Origin: Alteromonadaceae bacterium
Lineage (GTDB): Bacteria; Pseudomonadota; Gammaproteobacteria; Enterobacterales; Alteromonadaceae
Assembly (NCBI GenBank): GCA_023301705.1
Contig: JALZUE010000019.1
Location: 1-64,000 of the forward strand
Direction of reading: 5' to 3'
DNA length: 64,000 nucleotides
Shown here: piece after piece, positions 51,047 to 60,551 of the stretch
Layout of the letters: each line of letters starts with the position of its first letter
Numbering within the stretch: position 1 is the stretch's first letter
Program-made: the position numbers and the translations under genes
Notes under the pieces: model-generated
Database searches by the model: none
Seen by the model: the letters and a program-made list of their open reading frames with translations, nothing else
Told to the model about the DNA's origin: nothing

Positions 51047-53830
51047 ATGACTCAGGTTAATAAGTTACTAAAGGTTTTAGTAACCACTTCAATGGTACTT
51101 GGAAGTTATGCATGTACAGATACTAAAACGATTGAAGAGTATCAAGCACAAGCACAATCATTTATTCAAAATAATGATCCAAAAAGTGCGATAATAGCAT
51201 TGAAAAATGCTAATGCATTAGATCCAAGTAATGCTTCTTTGCGTTTTGAATTAGGGGTGTTGTATCTAGAGCAGGGTGATTATTTAAGTGCTGAAAAAGA
51301 ATTAGAAAGATCTCAATCATTAGGTTTTGATAGCGCCCAAGTATTACCTGAACTTGTTGAAGTTAAATATAAACTAACAAAGTTTGAGGATGTTTATACG
51401 CTGATTGAAAACTCATCGATATTATCTGATAGTGCACAAATTAAAGTATTAACTTTTGCCGGGCTATCGGCTTTAGCTCAGCAAGAGCGCTCTAAAGCTG
51501 TCGATTATATTGATCAAGCTAATTCTGTGACTGGTGAATCTACTTACGGACAAATTGGTAAAGCTTATCTAGCGACATCAGAAAAAGAGATTGAAGAGGC
51601 ATTAATTCTTGTTAATAGTTTAATTGCTTATGCACCAAAGATCACAGAAAGCTATTTATTAAAAGGCTATTTATTACAAAGTACTAAGTCTTATATTGAA
51701 GCAGCCGAAGCATTTGAAAAGTATGCTCAATTACGCCCAAGAGAACTACAAGTACAGTTTTTTATTGCTCAAAATTATATCAGCGCTCAATTAATTGATA
51801 AAGCTGAACCAATTGTTAATGCATTAGTCAAGCAATTAGATAACCATTCGTTAGCCAATCAAATGAAAGCTCAAATATCTTTTCAACAAAAAGATTATGA
51901 ACAAGCAAAGCGTTATGGTGAAAAGGCTTATCAACTTAATAGAAACTTGTCTGTATCAGCTGTTATTGCCGGTATGAGTGCGTATTATTTAGAAGATTAC
52001 CAACAAGCTTATAATCTATTAATTAAAGTAGATAACTTAACAACGACACAGCAAAGTATTAATAAAGTATTAATAGAATTACAACTTCGTCTTGGTTATG
52101 AAAATGAAGCTCTTCAGAGCTTGAATACATTAATTGATAACGGGTATGCAGATACGGCATTACTTACTGCAGCTAGCAGTAAATTGTTAAACACAGGCAA
52201 CAAGACTGCTGCTCGAGAGTTATTACAAGAATCTATTAAATTAAATACTGATAATGTAGAACAAGTAATCAATCAAGGTATTTTAAAGTTAAAACTTGAT
52301 GATTTAAGTGGTATTGAAACACTTGAAAAAGCATTAGAGCTTGATCCAACATCGATTAAGGCTGAATCAAGTTTAGCTTTAGGGTATTTAAATAATAAGC
52401 AGTATGACGAAGCTACTGCTATAGCCCAAAAATGGCAAGGTGAGAAGGATAAAGAAATACAAGGTCTATTATTAGAAGCGGAAGTTGCTCATAAAAGAAA
52501 ACAAATAGTAAGTGCTAAGTCTTTGTTAAATAAAGTACTTGAAAAAGACGATAAAAATATTTCAGCATTGTTTCGTTTAGGAGTTTATAACCACCAAGCA
52601 GAAGATTATGCCAATGCATTTTCATTTTACCAGAAAGTAATTAACATTGATCCTCTGCATGTTAATGCAACTAAAGGTATTATTACACTTTCTTATAAAG
52701 ATACGAATCTTGCTGATAAAGCACTTACACTTTATCAAGACAAAAGTAATGAACTCCCAGAAAATGATGTTTTAAAGTTAAATCTAGCATATTTGCATAT
52801 TACAAAAAATCAAACAGACAAAGCTCTAGAGTTACTTTTAGCGCTTAAAAAGTCAGTATCTAATGGCAATGCTGAAGTTGATTTAGTTATTGGTGATGTA
52901 TATGCACTAAAAGAAGAATGGCAACAATCACTTAAGTTTTATAGCTCAGTAACTGAGAAAAAGCCAAATAGCTTAATTGCAGCAACTAAATTATATGAAA
53001 ATTATTTAAAGGTTGGCGATTTAAAGCGTGCATTGATAGAAGTTGAGCGTATTTCACTGGTCTATCCTAATAGCCTTGGTTTACTCTTAACGAAAGTTAG
53101 TTTTCAGTCATTATTAAATATAAAACCTAGAGCTAGCGATATAGAGTTATTACAAAACAATCCGAATAGTAGTGAGCATTGGGTGCTTAATAGAGCTTTA
53201 GGTAACCAAGCATTTTCTAATGGAGATAATACGTTAGCAAAAACACTGTTTGAAAAAGCGTATAATGTAGAACCTTCCAGTGTTAATGTCATCGCTTTAT
53301 CAAAAGCGATAGGAAGATCTGAAAGCATTAATAGTACTATTCGCGTACTGAATGAGCATCGCTCAGCTGTTAATGCAAAAGACATACGTGTAAATGCTAT
53401 GCTAGCGAATGCATATTTACAGATAAAAGATTTAAAAAGTGCAGAGTCAACTTACCTTGATATTCTTCAACAAACGCAAGATAGTGTTTTAGTGTTAAAT
53501 AACTTGTCATATATTTATCATGAGTTTAACAATAAAGACAAGGCATTAAATTATGCAGAACTAGCTATAGCGAAAGCACCAAATGTCATTGCTGTAATAG
53601 ATACGTATGTTCAAGCCTTATTATTGAACCAACAACCTGCATTAGCGATTAAACAGTCAGATAAAATTTTAGCTATATCACCAGGTAATGTTGATGCATT
53701 ACTTCATAAGGCTAAAGCTTATATTCAACAGAATAATAAAGAACAAGCAATGATCATATTGAATGGAATCGATAGTGATACGCTTGAAATTGAAGAAAAA
53801 GTTAAAAAATTAGTCAATAGTATTAATTAA
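51047..53830 (+). CDS. prsT: PEP-CTERM system TPR-repeat protein PrsT (TIGR02917-type)
   Basis: ~927 aa of TPR repeats after a signal/lipoprotein-like N-terminus (MVLGSYAC); YQAQAQSFIQNNDPKSAIIALKNA; adjacent PEP-CTERM substrates. Second ATG at 51047 is better spaced from AAGGA. Confidence 0.9.
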   Translation: MTQVNKLLKVLVTTSMVLGSYACTDTKTIEEYQAQAQSFIQNNDPKSAIIALKNANALDPSNASLRFELGVLYLEQGDYLSAEKELERSQSLGFDSAQVLPELVEVKYKLTKFEDVYTLIENSSILSDSAQIKVLTFAGLSALAQQERSKAVDYIDQANSVTGESTYGQIGKAYLATSEKEIEEALILVNSLIAYAPKITESYLLKGYLLQSTKSYIEAAEAFEKYAQLRPRELQVQFFIAQNYISAQLIDKAEPIVNALVKQLDNHSLANQMKAQISFQQKDYEQAKRYGEKAYQLNRNLSVSAVIAGMSAYYLEDYQQAYNLLIKVDNLTTTQQSINKVLIELQLRLGYENEALQSLNTLIDNGYADTALLTAASSKLLNTGNKTAARELLQESIKLNTDNVEQVINQGILKLKLDDLSGIETLEKALELDPTSIKAESSLALGYLNNKQYDEATAIAQKWQGEKDKEIQGLLLEAEVAHKRKQIVSAKSLLNKVLEKDDKNISALFRLGVYNHQAEDYANAFSFYQKVINIDPLHVNATKGIITLSYKDTNLADKALTLYQDKSNELPENDVLKLNLAYLHITKNQTDKALELLLALKKSVSNGNAEVDLVIGDVYALKEEWQQSLKFYSSVTEKKPNSLIAATKLYENYLKVGDLKRALIEVERISLVYPNSLGLLLTKVSFQSLLNIKPRASDIELLQNNPNSSEHWVLNRALGNQAFSNGDNTLAKTLFEKAYNVEPSSVNVIALSKAIGRSESINSTIRVLNEHRSAVNAKDIRVNAMLANAYLQIKDLKSAESTYLDILQQTQDSVLVLNNLSYIYHEFNNKDKALNYAELAIAKAPNVIAVIDTYVQALLLNQQPALAIKQSDKILAISPGNVDALLHKAKAYIQQNNKEQAMIILNGIDSDTLEIEEKVKKLVNSIN

Positions 53831-53940
53831 TTTCAATGTCTTTTTATGTACTCAATGTATTGTCAGTATACTTTACAGTCTTAAATTGATAGTTGTTTTT
53901 TTTATATGTAATGCTATGTTTTTTAATGATTTATCTGTAT

Positions 53941-53956
53941 TGGCATTATGTATGCA
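53941..53956 (+). promoter_or_regulatory. Sigma-54 (RpoN) type -24/-12 promoter element
   Basis: TGGCATTATGTATGCA: GG and GC doublets with canonical spacing; 62 bp upstream of ATG 54019. Confidence 0.75.
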
Positions 53957-54018
53957 TTGTATGGACAAGTATACGAAATGAAATTTAATTATTGCCCACA
54001 GTGGTAAATGGAGTATTT

Positions 54019-54774
54019 ATGTTAAACTTGAAAAAAATATTTGCAGCAGCAACTTTAACTGTGGCTGCAATGGCGTCAGCTAATGCATTTGAAGTATCTT
54101 TAGATAACTTTCAATACGAGCCAAACGTTAGTATTGCTGTTGATGGTGATACTAACAGTATCTTATCTTTAATTGATCCTACAATTACAACGCCTCTTTT
54201 AGAAGCTACAGCAACAGCACAAACAATTAACCCATTAATCGCTGCAGATGTTGATTTTACATTAACATTGATTAGTGATGAAAATGGCGGTGAAACTGAT
54301 TTTTCTGATTTACTTAGTATTTCTAGTGTAGCTGCTGGAGCAGGCTCTTTGACCTTTAGTGAATCTGCTGGTGTTCAAGCTGAATTAGAAGTAGTTTATA
54401 GTGGTACTAATAACGCAGCGTTAGATGCTTCGCCTTTCACTGCTTTTTACTTTGATCTTTCTGAAGATTCAGGTGATGAAGGTTTTCAGTTAGCTTTAGA
54501 GTTTTTAGACACTGACGGTAACTCAGAAGTACTTAAAGTTCTTGCAAATGAATTAAATGTAGTTGATGAGCGTGTGACAGTGCCTTACACTGAAATTTCA
54601 GATTTAGTTAACCTTACATCTTTAGCTTCAATATCAGCAACAATTTCATCACCAGGTGTATTTGCTGACTTAATCTTAGTTGACCTTGGTTTTATTAACG
54701 TTCCAGAGCCTACTACTTTAGCTATTTTTGGTTTAGCTCTTTTAGGTTTTGGTGTACGTCGCCGTAATGCATAA
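54019..54774 (+). CDS. PEP-CTERM sorting domain-containing secreted protein, paralog A
   Basis: Signal peptide MLNLKKIFAAATLTVAAMASANA; C-term VPEPTTLAIFGLALLGFGVRRRNA. Confidence 0.95.
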   Translation: MLNLKKIFAAATLTVAAMASANAFEVSLDNFQYEPNVSIAVDGDTNSILSLIDPTITTPLLEATATAQTINPLIAADVDFTLTLISDENGGETDFSDLLSISSVAAGAGSLTFSESAGVQAELEVVYSGTNNAALDASPFTAFYFDLSEDSGDEGFQLALEFLDTDGNSEVLKVLANELNVVDERVTVPYTEISDLVNLTSLASISATISSPGVFADLILVDLGFINVPEPTTLAIFGLALLGFGVRRRNA

Positions 54775-54797
54775 TTATTAAATAATTATTCTTTATG

Positions 54798-54826
54798 AAA
54801 AGCTCCATTTAATGGAGCTTTTTTTA
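54798..54826 (+). terminator. Rho-independent terminator
   Basis: AAAAGCTCCATTTAATGGAGCTTTTTTT just downstream of paralog A. Confidence 0.9.
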
Positions 54827-54960
54827 TGTCTGAAGATTAATTATCACACAGTTATTGATTGTTAGTTATTCGTTTTTATGTGTCAGGTATTTTTACATAA
54901 ATGAAAAATCATTTTATTTAGAAATACTCAACTGTATGTTATTTAACCGTTTTTTGTGTT

Positions 54961-54976
54961 TGGCATTTTTAATGCA
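54961..54976 (+). promoter_or_regulatory. Sigma-54 (RpoN) type -24/-12 promoter element
   Basis: TGGCATTTTTAATGCA, 13/16 identical to the site at 53941; 56 bp upstream of ATG 55033. Confidence 0.75.
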
Positions 54977-55032
54977 CGATTTGTATGCTTATTGCTCAAA
55001 CATAAAAGCCTGAAAAGGATAACGGAGATTAT

Positions 55033-55767
55033 ATGTTGAATGTAAAAAATGTAATTACAGCTGTATTATCATCGATAGTAATACTTTCTGTAAATGCAAA
55101 TGAAATAGTGCTTGATAGTTTTGATTATGATCCAAATATCAGTATTGCTGTTGATGGAGATACAGATAGTGTATTAAATTTGTTAAGCCCTCCTGTTGTG
55201 ACGCCATTAGATGTTGCTACGGCTTCTACACAAACGACTAACTCACTCATTGCTGCTAACGTAGATTATACATTATCGTTGGTTAGTGATAGCGATGATG
55301 TTGGTGATAATTTAAGTATTTCTTCAGCGAATTCGGGAGGTGGTACACTTGTTTACAGTGAATCAGCCGGAATTCAATCAACATTAGAGCTGTCCTATTC
55401 TGGGGTTGGCGGTACATTATTAAATATATCTAACTTTACTGGTTTTTATCTTGATGTTGTATCTGGCGTAGAAGGTTTTTCACTTGATTTGGCTTTTACA
55501 GATATTAATACCAGTGAAGGTAGTATTTTTGTTGACGGTAATTCGCAAGATTTATCAGGAGATAGAATTGTTATAGACTTTACAGAACTTGAGGATGTTG
55601 TTGATTTGAGCGTTCTGACGTCTGTATCTGCAACAATATCATCGCCAGGGCTTTTTGCAGATTTAATTATTACTGAAATTGGCTTAGTGAATGTTTCTGA
55701 ACCTACGACATTAGCCATTTTTGCATTGATTTTATTAGGGTTTGGTGTTCACAGACGTAATGTCTAA
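55033..55767 (+). CDS. PEP-CTERM sorting domain-containing secreted protein, paralog B
   Basis: Signal peptide MLNVKNVITAVLSSIVILSVNANE; C-term VSEPTTLAIFALILLGFGVHRRNV; extended similarity to paralog A (SIAVDGDT). Confidence 0.93.
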   Translation: MLNVKNVITAVLSSIVILSVNANEIVLDSFDYDPNISIAVDGDTDSVLNLLSPPVVTPLDVATASTQTTNSLIAANVDYTLSLVSDSDDVGDNLSISSANSGGGTLVYSESAGIQSTLELSYSGVGGTLLNISNFTGFYLDVVSGVEGFSLDLAFTDINTSEGSIFVDGNSQDLSGDRIVIDFTELEDVVDLSVLTSVSATISSPGLFADLIITEIGLVNVSEPTTLAIFALILLGFGVHRRNV

Positions 55768-55795
55768 ATGTAAATAAAAGCAATAAACATATATG

Positions 55796-55824
55796 AAAGC
55801 CCGGATAGCTGTAGAGGGCTTTTA
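55796..55824 (+). terminator. Probable Rho-independent terminator
   Basis: AAAGCCC-ggatagctgtaga-GGGCTTTT downstream of paralog B. Confidence 0.6.
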
Positions 55825-55872
55825 ATATTTTGATAAACTTGGTTTATTAAACATAATAAAAAATATTCATTG

Positions 55873-56970
55873 TTATGGTAATAGCAACTCTGACAATGGT
55901 TTTCTTATAGATCTTGAACTTGCCACTGATGAACGTCCATAACGTGCCATATAAACACTATTGAATGTGTTTTTTTCTCCAATAAAATACTTTAATTTGT
56001 CATCCATTTTTTTTACATTTTTCATTGCTTTGGTATTTTGACTAAATTGTATATTCTTTCGAACCATTTCTGCGAACATTATAGGTGTGTATTCAGGCTG
56101 AAAGCCTAAGCCTAATTTTTCAAATGTTAGCCATAAACGCATAACGACTTGTCCACTTTCGACAAATTCTTCAAGTGTTTCAATCGGTTTATTGTAAGTT
56201 AGTAAGAAGTGACCACTACAACGGATTGATGTACAAAAATCCATTAAAAATTTAGCCCAGACAGTACCAGCTAAATATTTTTCTATGAAGTGGAAACGTG
56301 ACCAGTCAGCTAATGCCCATTTAGTTAATGCAGTTGTAATTGGATCAATTCCTAACGATTTTGGAGGAATTTTTGTTGCACTAAACTGCTCATTACCTTT
56401 ATGCCAATCTATAACTTTTGAATGAACACGGTAACCTTCTTCCATGATATAGCGAGTAGTGGAGTTACCATATAATAATTTTCCTATTTTGAATTTTTGA
56501 GACGTTTTTTCAAAAAAATGTATAGAAAATTCGTTAGGTATACAGGTTAATAGTTCATTTTTTTCTATTAGTGTAAGCGTTTTTAACCCCATAGGTTTAC
56601 GCTGAACAGAACGGCTTTTAATTGATGTAAATAATGCGCTTTTATTTTTGGTTGTGGGGATTAGTTGCGCATTAAAAATAATTGTTTGCTCGGCACTTTG
56701 AGTTAGCTTTGTATATTGAACTTCATAACCGAGCTCTAGCGCTGTAATGTTTAATGTTTCAAATAAAAAGCCAAGGCTCAGCCAAGTTACATGACCATTG
56801 ATATCGTAAACCATCCAGTCAGACTGATCTTTACAATGAATTTCGAAACTCGTTTCTGTAAGTAGCTTAAATCGCCATGGTTGGATATTATCAGGGCTTG
56901 GACACCAACGAGCTTCTTCTAAGATTTTTAGAACTAAATTATGTGGGTTTGATGAACTATTGTTTTTCAT
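55873..56970 (-). CDS. Nitroreductase-like flavoprotein
   Basis: ILEEARWCPSPDNIQPWRFKLL (nitroreductase N-terminal motif), LGFLFETLNITALELGYEVQY. Confidence 0.8.
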   Translation of the reverse strand: MKNNSSSNPHNLVLKILEEARWCPSPDNIQPWRFKLLTETSFEIHCKDQSDWMVYDINGHVTWLSLGFLFETLNITALELGYEVQYTKLTQSAEQTIIFNAQLIPTTKNKSALFTSIKSRSVQRKPMGLKTLTLIEKNELLTCIPNEFSIHFFEKTSQKFKIGKLLYGNSTTRYIMEEGYRVHSKVIDWHKGNEQFSATKIPPKSLGIDPITTALTKWALADWSRFHFIEKYLAGTVWAKFLMDFCTSIRCSGHFLLTYNKPIETLEEFVESGQVVMRLWLTFEKLGLGFQPEYTPIMFAEMVRKNIQFSQNTKAMKNVKKMDDKLKYFIGEKNTFNSVYMARYGRSSVASSRSIRKPLSELLLP

Positions 56971-56994
56971 AGCTAAAAACCAAAGAATATACGT

Positions 56995-57858
56995 TTATTT
57001 ATCATTTTTTAACACTACTCTTTTGGCAACATAAAACATAATTCGTTGTATAGGGTTTCTATTGCCCCAAGGACGCCATGTTTTCACCATTTTATTTTTA
57101 TATGCGTCAAAATGAATACCGCTAGGAGCTGTGATTAATTTACCCCTACCTAATAATATTTTTAATACATAAGATGCAGCAGCTCCTCCACAGAGTTTGA
57201 CTCCCATAGGTAATGAAGGCGCTTTTTGAGCAATAAAATCACTAGTAGAAGGGTCAACTAAATAACTTCTTTGCATTAATGATGGGCTTAAACCAATTAA
57301 AAACTTTACTAATTGTTCGTTTTCAGTTTTGCAATCTTCAAAACGAAAATATTCTTCATAATTCATACTGTCAGGTGTAAAGCATAATAAAGCTACCCCC
57401 ATACCTATTGGAGCAGCAGTCACTACCGGAATATTTTTTTCATAACATTTCTTATACACTAGTTTTCTTGCTTTTAATGCAAAATAATCGAGGCTGTCAA
57501 TGTATACATCGACATCAGTTAGAAATTCATCAATATTGCTTTCGTTAATACCTTCTGGAAAACTATTAACTTGTGCTTCAGGGTTGATGTCATAAATTAC
57601 TTTTTCCATTACTTCAACTTTAGGTTGATTAATGGTCGACATAAAAGCACCAGCTTGACGGTTAAAATTATGTACTTCATATTCGTCAAAGTCTGATATT
57701 TGAAATTGACAAATACCTAATCGAGCTAACGTTACTATATGTTCACTGCCAACACCGCCCGCGCCAGCAGTTGCTATTCGTTTTGTTTTAAGCGACAACT
57801 GTTCATCTTCTGTTAGCCACCCAATGTTACGAGAAAAAGCATTTAAGTAATTAAACAT
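56995..57858 (-). CDS. ThiF/E1-like adenylyltransferase
   Basis: RIATAGAGGVGSEHIVTLARLGICQFQISDFDEYEVHNFNRQ; DVYIDSLDYFALKARKLVYKKC; VTAAPIGMG. Confidence 0.92.
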   Translation of the reverse strand: MFNYLNAFSRNIGWLTEDEQLSLKTKRIATAGAGGVGSEHIVTLARLGICQFQISDFDEYEVHNFNRQAGAFMSTINQPKVEVMEKVIYDINPEAQVNSFPEGINESNIDEFLTDVDVYIDSLDYFALKARKLVYKKCYEKNIPVVTAAPIGMGVALLCFTPDSMNYEEYFRFEDCKTENEQLVKFLIGLSPSLMQRSYLVDPSTSDFIAQKAPSLPMGVKLCGGAAASYVLKILLGRGKLITAPSGIHFDAYKNKMVKTWRPWGNRNPIQRIMFYVAKRVVLKNDK

Positions 57859-57878
57859 TCAAAGTCCTTATGATTAGT

Positions 57879-58700
57879 CTAAAGCTGTTCATGTTCAAGC
57901 TGCTTAGCAACTTCTTTTTCTATTTCAACAAATAAACTTTTAAAGCCGTGAGTTAAACTGCTGTGAAATATTTCGGCATTAATATAGTAAGGCGCTCTTT
58001 TACCGTGGTATTCAATAGGTTCACCAATCTGAATAAACTTAATGCCAACAAATTTCATACTACGTGCTAATTTTGGTTCCATCATAACGTAAGCGTGCTT
58101 CATACCAGACTTTAATGCCATGCTTGCACTGGTCATATATAAGCCAATGGCAATAAATGGAAAACAGCGCAATTCAGTTTCAGAATAAACATTTTCACTT
58201 ATAACACCTGTTGCTGAACCTTTAAATTTATCATCTTTACGGCGACGAAATTCAGGTTTAACCGCTAAGCGTGAAATTTCACAAATTTCTTCTCGTTTAA
58301 AGAGTGCAGGATCAAACTCATCATGTTGAATCGAATCTTTACAATAATGTTCGATAGGCAGAAGTTCTTCAGGTGAAGATGAGGTCACTAAGCGAACACA
58401 ACTAGTGTATTGGTCAGAGGGAATATGTTTGATTAGTGAAAATATTGAATGTTTGTCGAAACTGTCTTTTTCAAGTTTATCATTTGTACAAGGCAGGAAG
58501 CTTAACTCATCACAATATACTTGGTGACGAATTTTATGAACTTCAGTGAGCATTGCTTCAGTGTTTGCTATTTTAGGCTGTAAGAAGGTAATGAAATGTT
58601 CAGCTATATTGTTTGCATCTTTGTTTACTTTTACAGATACAATTTTTTTAGTGACATCACCGATGATAGGTGTATTTAATAGTTTTTTCCTCCAACTCAT
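57879..58700 (-). CDS. PEP-CTERM/exosortase system-associated N-acyl amino acid synthase-like acyltransferase (TIGR03694-type; start re-set to 58700)
   Basis: MLTEVHKIRHQVYCDELSFLP autoinducer-synthase-like N-terminus, EICEISRLAVKPEFRRRKDD, ARSMKFVGIKFIQIGEPIEYHGKRAPYYI. Confidence 0.9.
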   Translation of the reverse strand: MSWRKKLLNTPIIGDVTKKIVSVKVNKDANNIAEHFITFLQPKIANTEAMLTEVHKIRHQVYCDELSFLPCTNDKLEKDSFDKHSIFSLIKHIPSDQYTSCVRLVTSSSPEELLPIEHYCKDSIQHDEFDPALFKREEICEISRLAVKPEFRRRKDDKFKGSATGVISENVYSETELRCFPFIAIGLYMTSASMALKSGMKHAYVMMEPKLARSMKFVGIKFIQIGEPIEYHGKRAPYYINAEIFHSSLTHGFKSLFVEIEKEVAKQLEHEQL

Positions 58701-58898
58701 TATTACCTCTACACATGCTATGGTTATTATGTGGAATTCAGTCAAAAGGTTGGTTAGTTCCCGTATTCCTAACAATAGAGTATAGTACTAAATTAAATAT
58801 TCGCGCATAACTAAAATTATAGATAGAATGTGAGCACGTAAGTTTATGATTAAACATACTAAATTTCTAGTTGTGATTTTGAAGATGAGAGAGTTACA

Positions 58899-59666
58899 TT
58901 GAAAATATATCGTTATTTTTTATTCATGGGTCTTATACTCATTCATGTTAATAACTCATACGCGTTACCATTAATTCAAGTTATTAAAGAGGTTAAACCT
59001 TCAGTTGTGGGTATTGGCACTTATACGCCTATAGCTCAACCTAAAAGTAAGTTAGCAGGTACAGGCTTTGCTGTTGCAAATGGGCAATATATTATTACTA
59101 ATGATCATGTATTACCTGTAACGCTCAATGAGGAAATTAATGAACGAATCATTGTTTTTGTGGGCAGTGGTCAGCAGGTAACATTACGGGATGCGACAGT
59201 AATTGATCGCAGTAAAGATCATGATTTAGCATTATTAAAAATTTCTGGTGATAAATTAGCTGCTATGAGGTTAGCAGAAAAATCGTTTATTGATGAAGGA
59301 ACATCCATTGCGTTTACTGGTTTTCCTATCGGTGCTGTTTTGGGGATATACCCGGTAACACACCAAGGTATTGTTTCTGCGGTAACACCTATTATTATAC
59401 CTGTTGATGATTCTAAAAGTATAAGTATTAAAATGTTAAAACGTTTAAGAGATCCGTATATGGTCTACCAGTTAGATGCAGTTGCTTATCCAGGAAACAG
59501 TGGCAGTGCTTTATATAGAGCAAATACCGGAGAGGTTGTTGGTGTGATTAATAAGGTATTTGTACAAAGCACTAAAGAAGCTGTGATATCGGCTCCAAGT
59601 GGCATCACTTACGCTATTCCTGTTAAGTATGTGCATGAGCTATTAGAAAAGAATAATATTAAATAA
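58899..59666 (+). CDS. Secreted trypsin-like serine protease
   Basis: Signal peptide; catalytic triad TNDHVLP / DHDLALLKI / YPGNSGSALY. Confidence 0.87.
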   Translation: MKIYRYFLFMGLILIHVNNSYALPLIQVIKEVKPSVVGIGTYTPIAQPKSKLAGTGFAVANGQYIITNDHVLPVTLNEEINERIIVFVGSGQQVTLRDATVIDRSKDHDLALLKISGDKLAAMRLAEKSFIDEGTSIAFTGFPIGAVLGIYPVTHQGIVSAVTPIIIPVDDSKSISIKMLKRLRDPYMVYQLDAVAYPGNSGSALYRANTGEVVGVINKVFVQSTKEAVISAPSGITYAIPVKYVHELLEKNNIK

Positions 59667-59678
59667 ACTCAGTATGAT

Positions 59679-60479
59679 TTAATGTAGTTGAGCTAATAAT
59701 TTTTGTTTATTTGTAAATTTTATCGCTGTTGATATTTTAATCAAGGTGATGTTTTCGTTAGATAACTTTGGTATTAATTTATTTAAGGTGTTAATCGTTT
59801 CTGGGTGGGGGTGAGCAATACCTACTGCAACTTGTCCTTTTTGAGCATTTTTATGCGCTAATGATATTAATGTTGAAAATTGCTTAGTGATACTTTCTTC
59901 TGTTAATACATTATCTAAAAATACATGTCTTCTTAGGTTTGGCACTTGATGTTGATCAGCTGTTTTTCTGCCAACGCTTAATGTCGTAGTCATACTGTCT
60001 AAAAACATCATGTTATGATTTTTTAGTATGCGCATTGTCCATACCATAGGAAAGTCTAATTGCGTTAATTTACTGCCCATATGATTATTAATACCAACAG
60101 CAAATGGAATTTCTTTGAATGCACTTTCAAGTTGATGAATAAAATCTTGTTCTTGCATATCACTTGTTAAAGCCCCAGGCCCTAATGCTTTACCAATACT
60201 CGATTCCATTGGAATATGAAGTAAAACGTCACGGTTAGTTTCATGCGCTTTTAACGCAAGTCTTTTACCATAGGGAGTGTGAGGTAATACAGCATAAGTA
60301 ATATTGCCTGGTATATTCAATGCTTGTTCATCTGTTTTCCTATAACCAATATCGTCAATGACGATGACTATTTTGCTTTCGGCGGCATAGATTGTACCAA
60401 AAGGAATTAAAAGGCATGTGAGAAGGGTGATTAGCAGGGTTAATCGTTTATTTAAATATGCTACTAAGTGATATTTCAT
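59679..60479 (-). CDS. Divergent polysaccharide deacetylase family protein (YibQ-like)
   Basis: IVIVIDDIGYRKTDEQAL, GINNHMGSKLTQ, VGIAHPHPETI. Confidence 0.92.
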   Translation of the reverse strand: MKYHLVAYLNKRLTLLITLLTCLLIPFGTIYAAESKIVIVIDDIGYRKTDEQALNIPGNITYAVLPHTPYGKRLALKAHETNRDVLLHIPMESSIGKALGPGALTSDMQEQDFIHQLESAFKEIPFAVGINNHMGSKLTQLDFPMVWTMRILKNHNMMFLDSMTTTLSVGRKTADQHQVPNLRRHVFLDNVLTEESITKQFSTLISLAHKNAQKGQVAVGIAHPHPETINTLNKLIPKLSNENITLIKISTAIKFTNKQKLLAQLH

Positions 60480-60551
60480 GTTGTTATTTTATTATTATTA
60501 ATTGTGATTACTTGAATAATTACGAACCTAATGTCGATAATTAATGAACTA

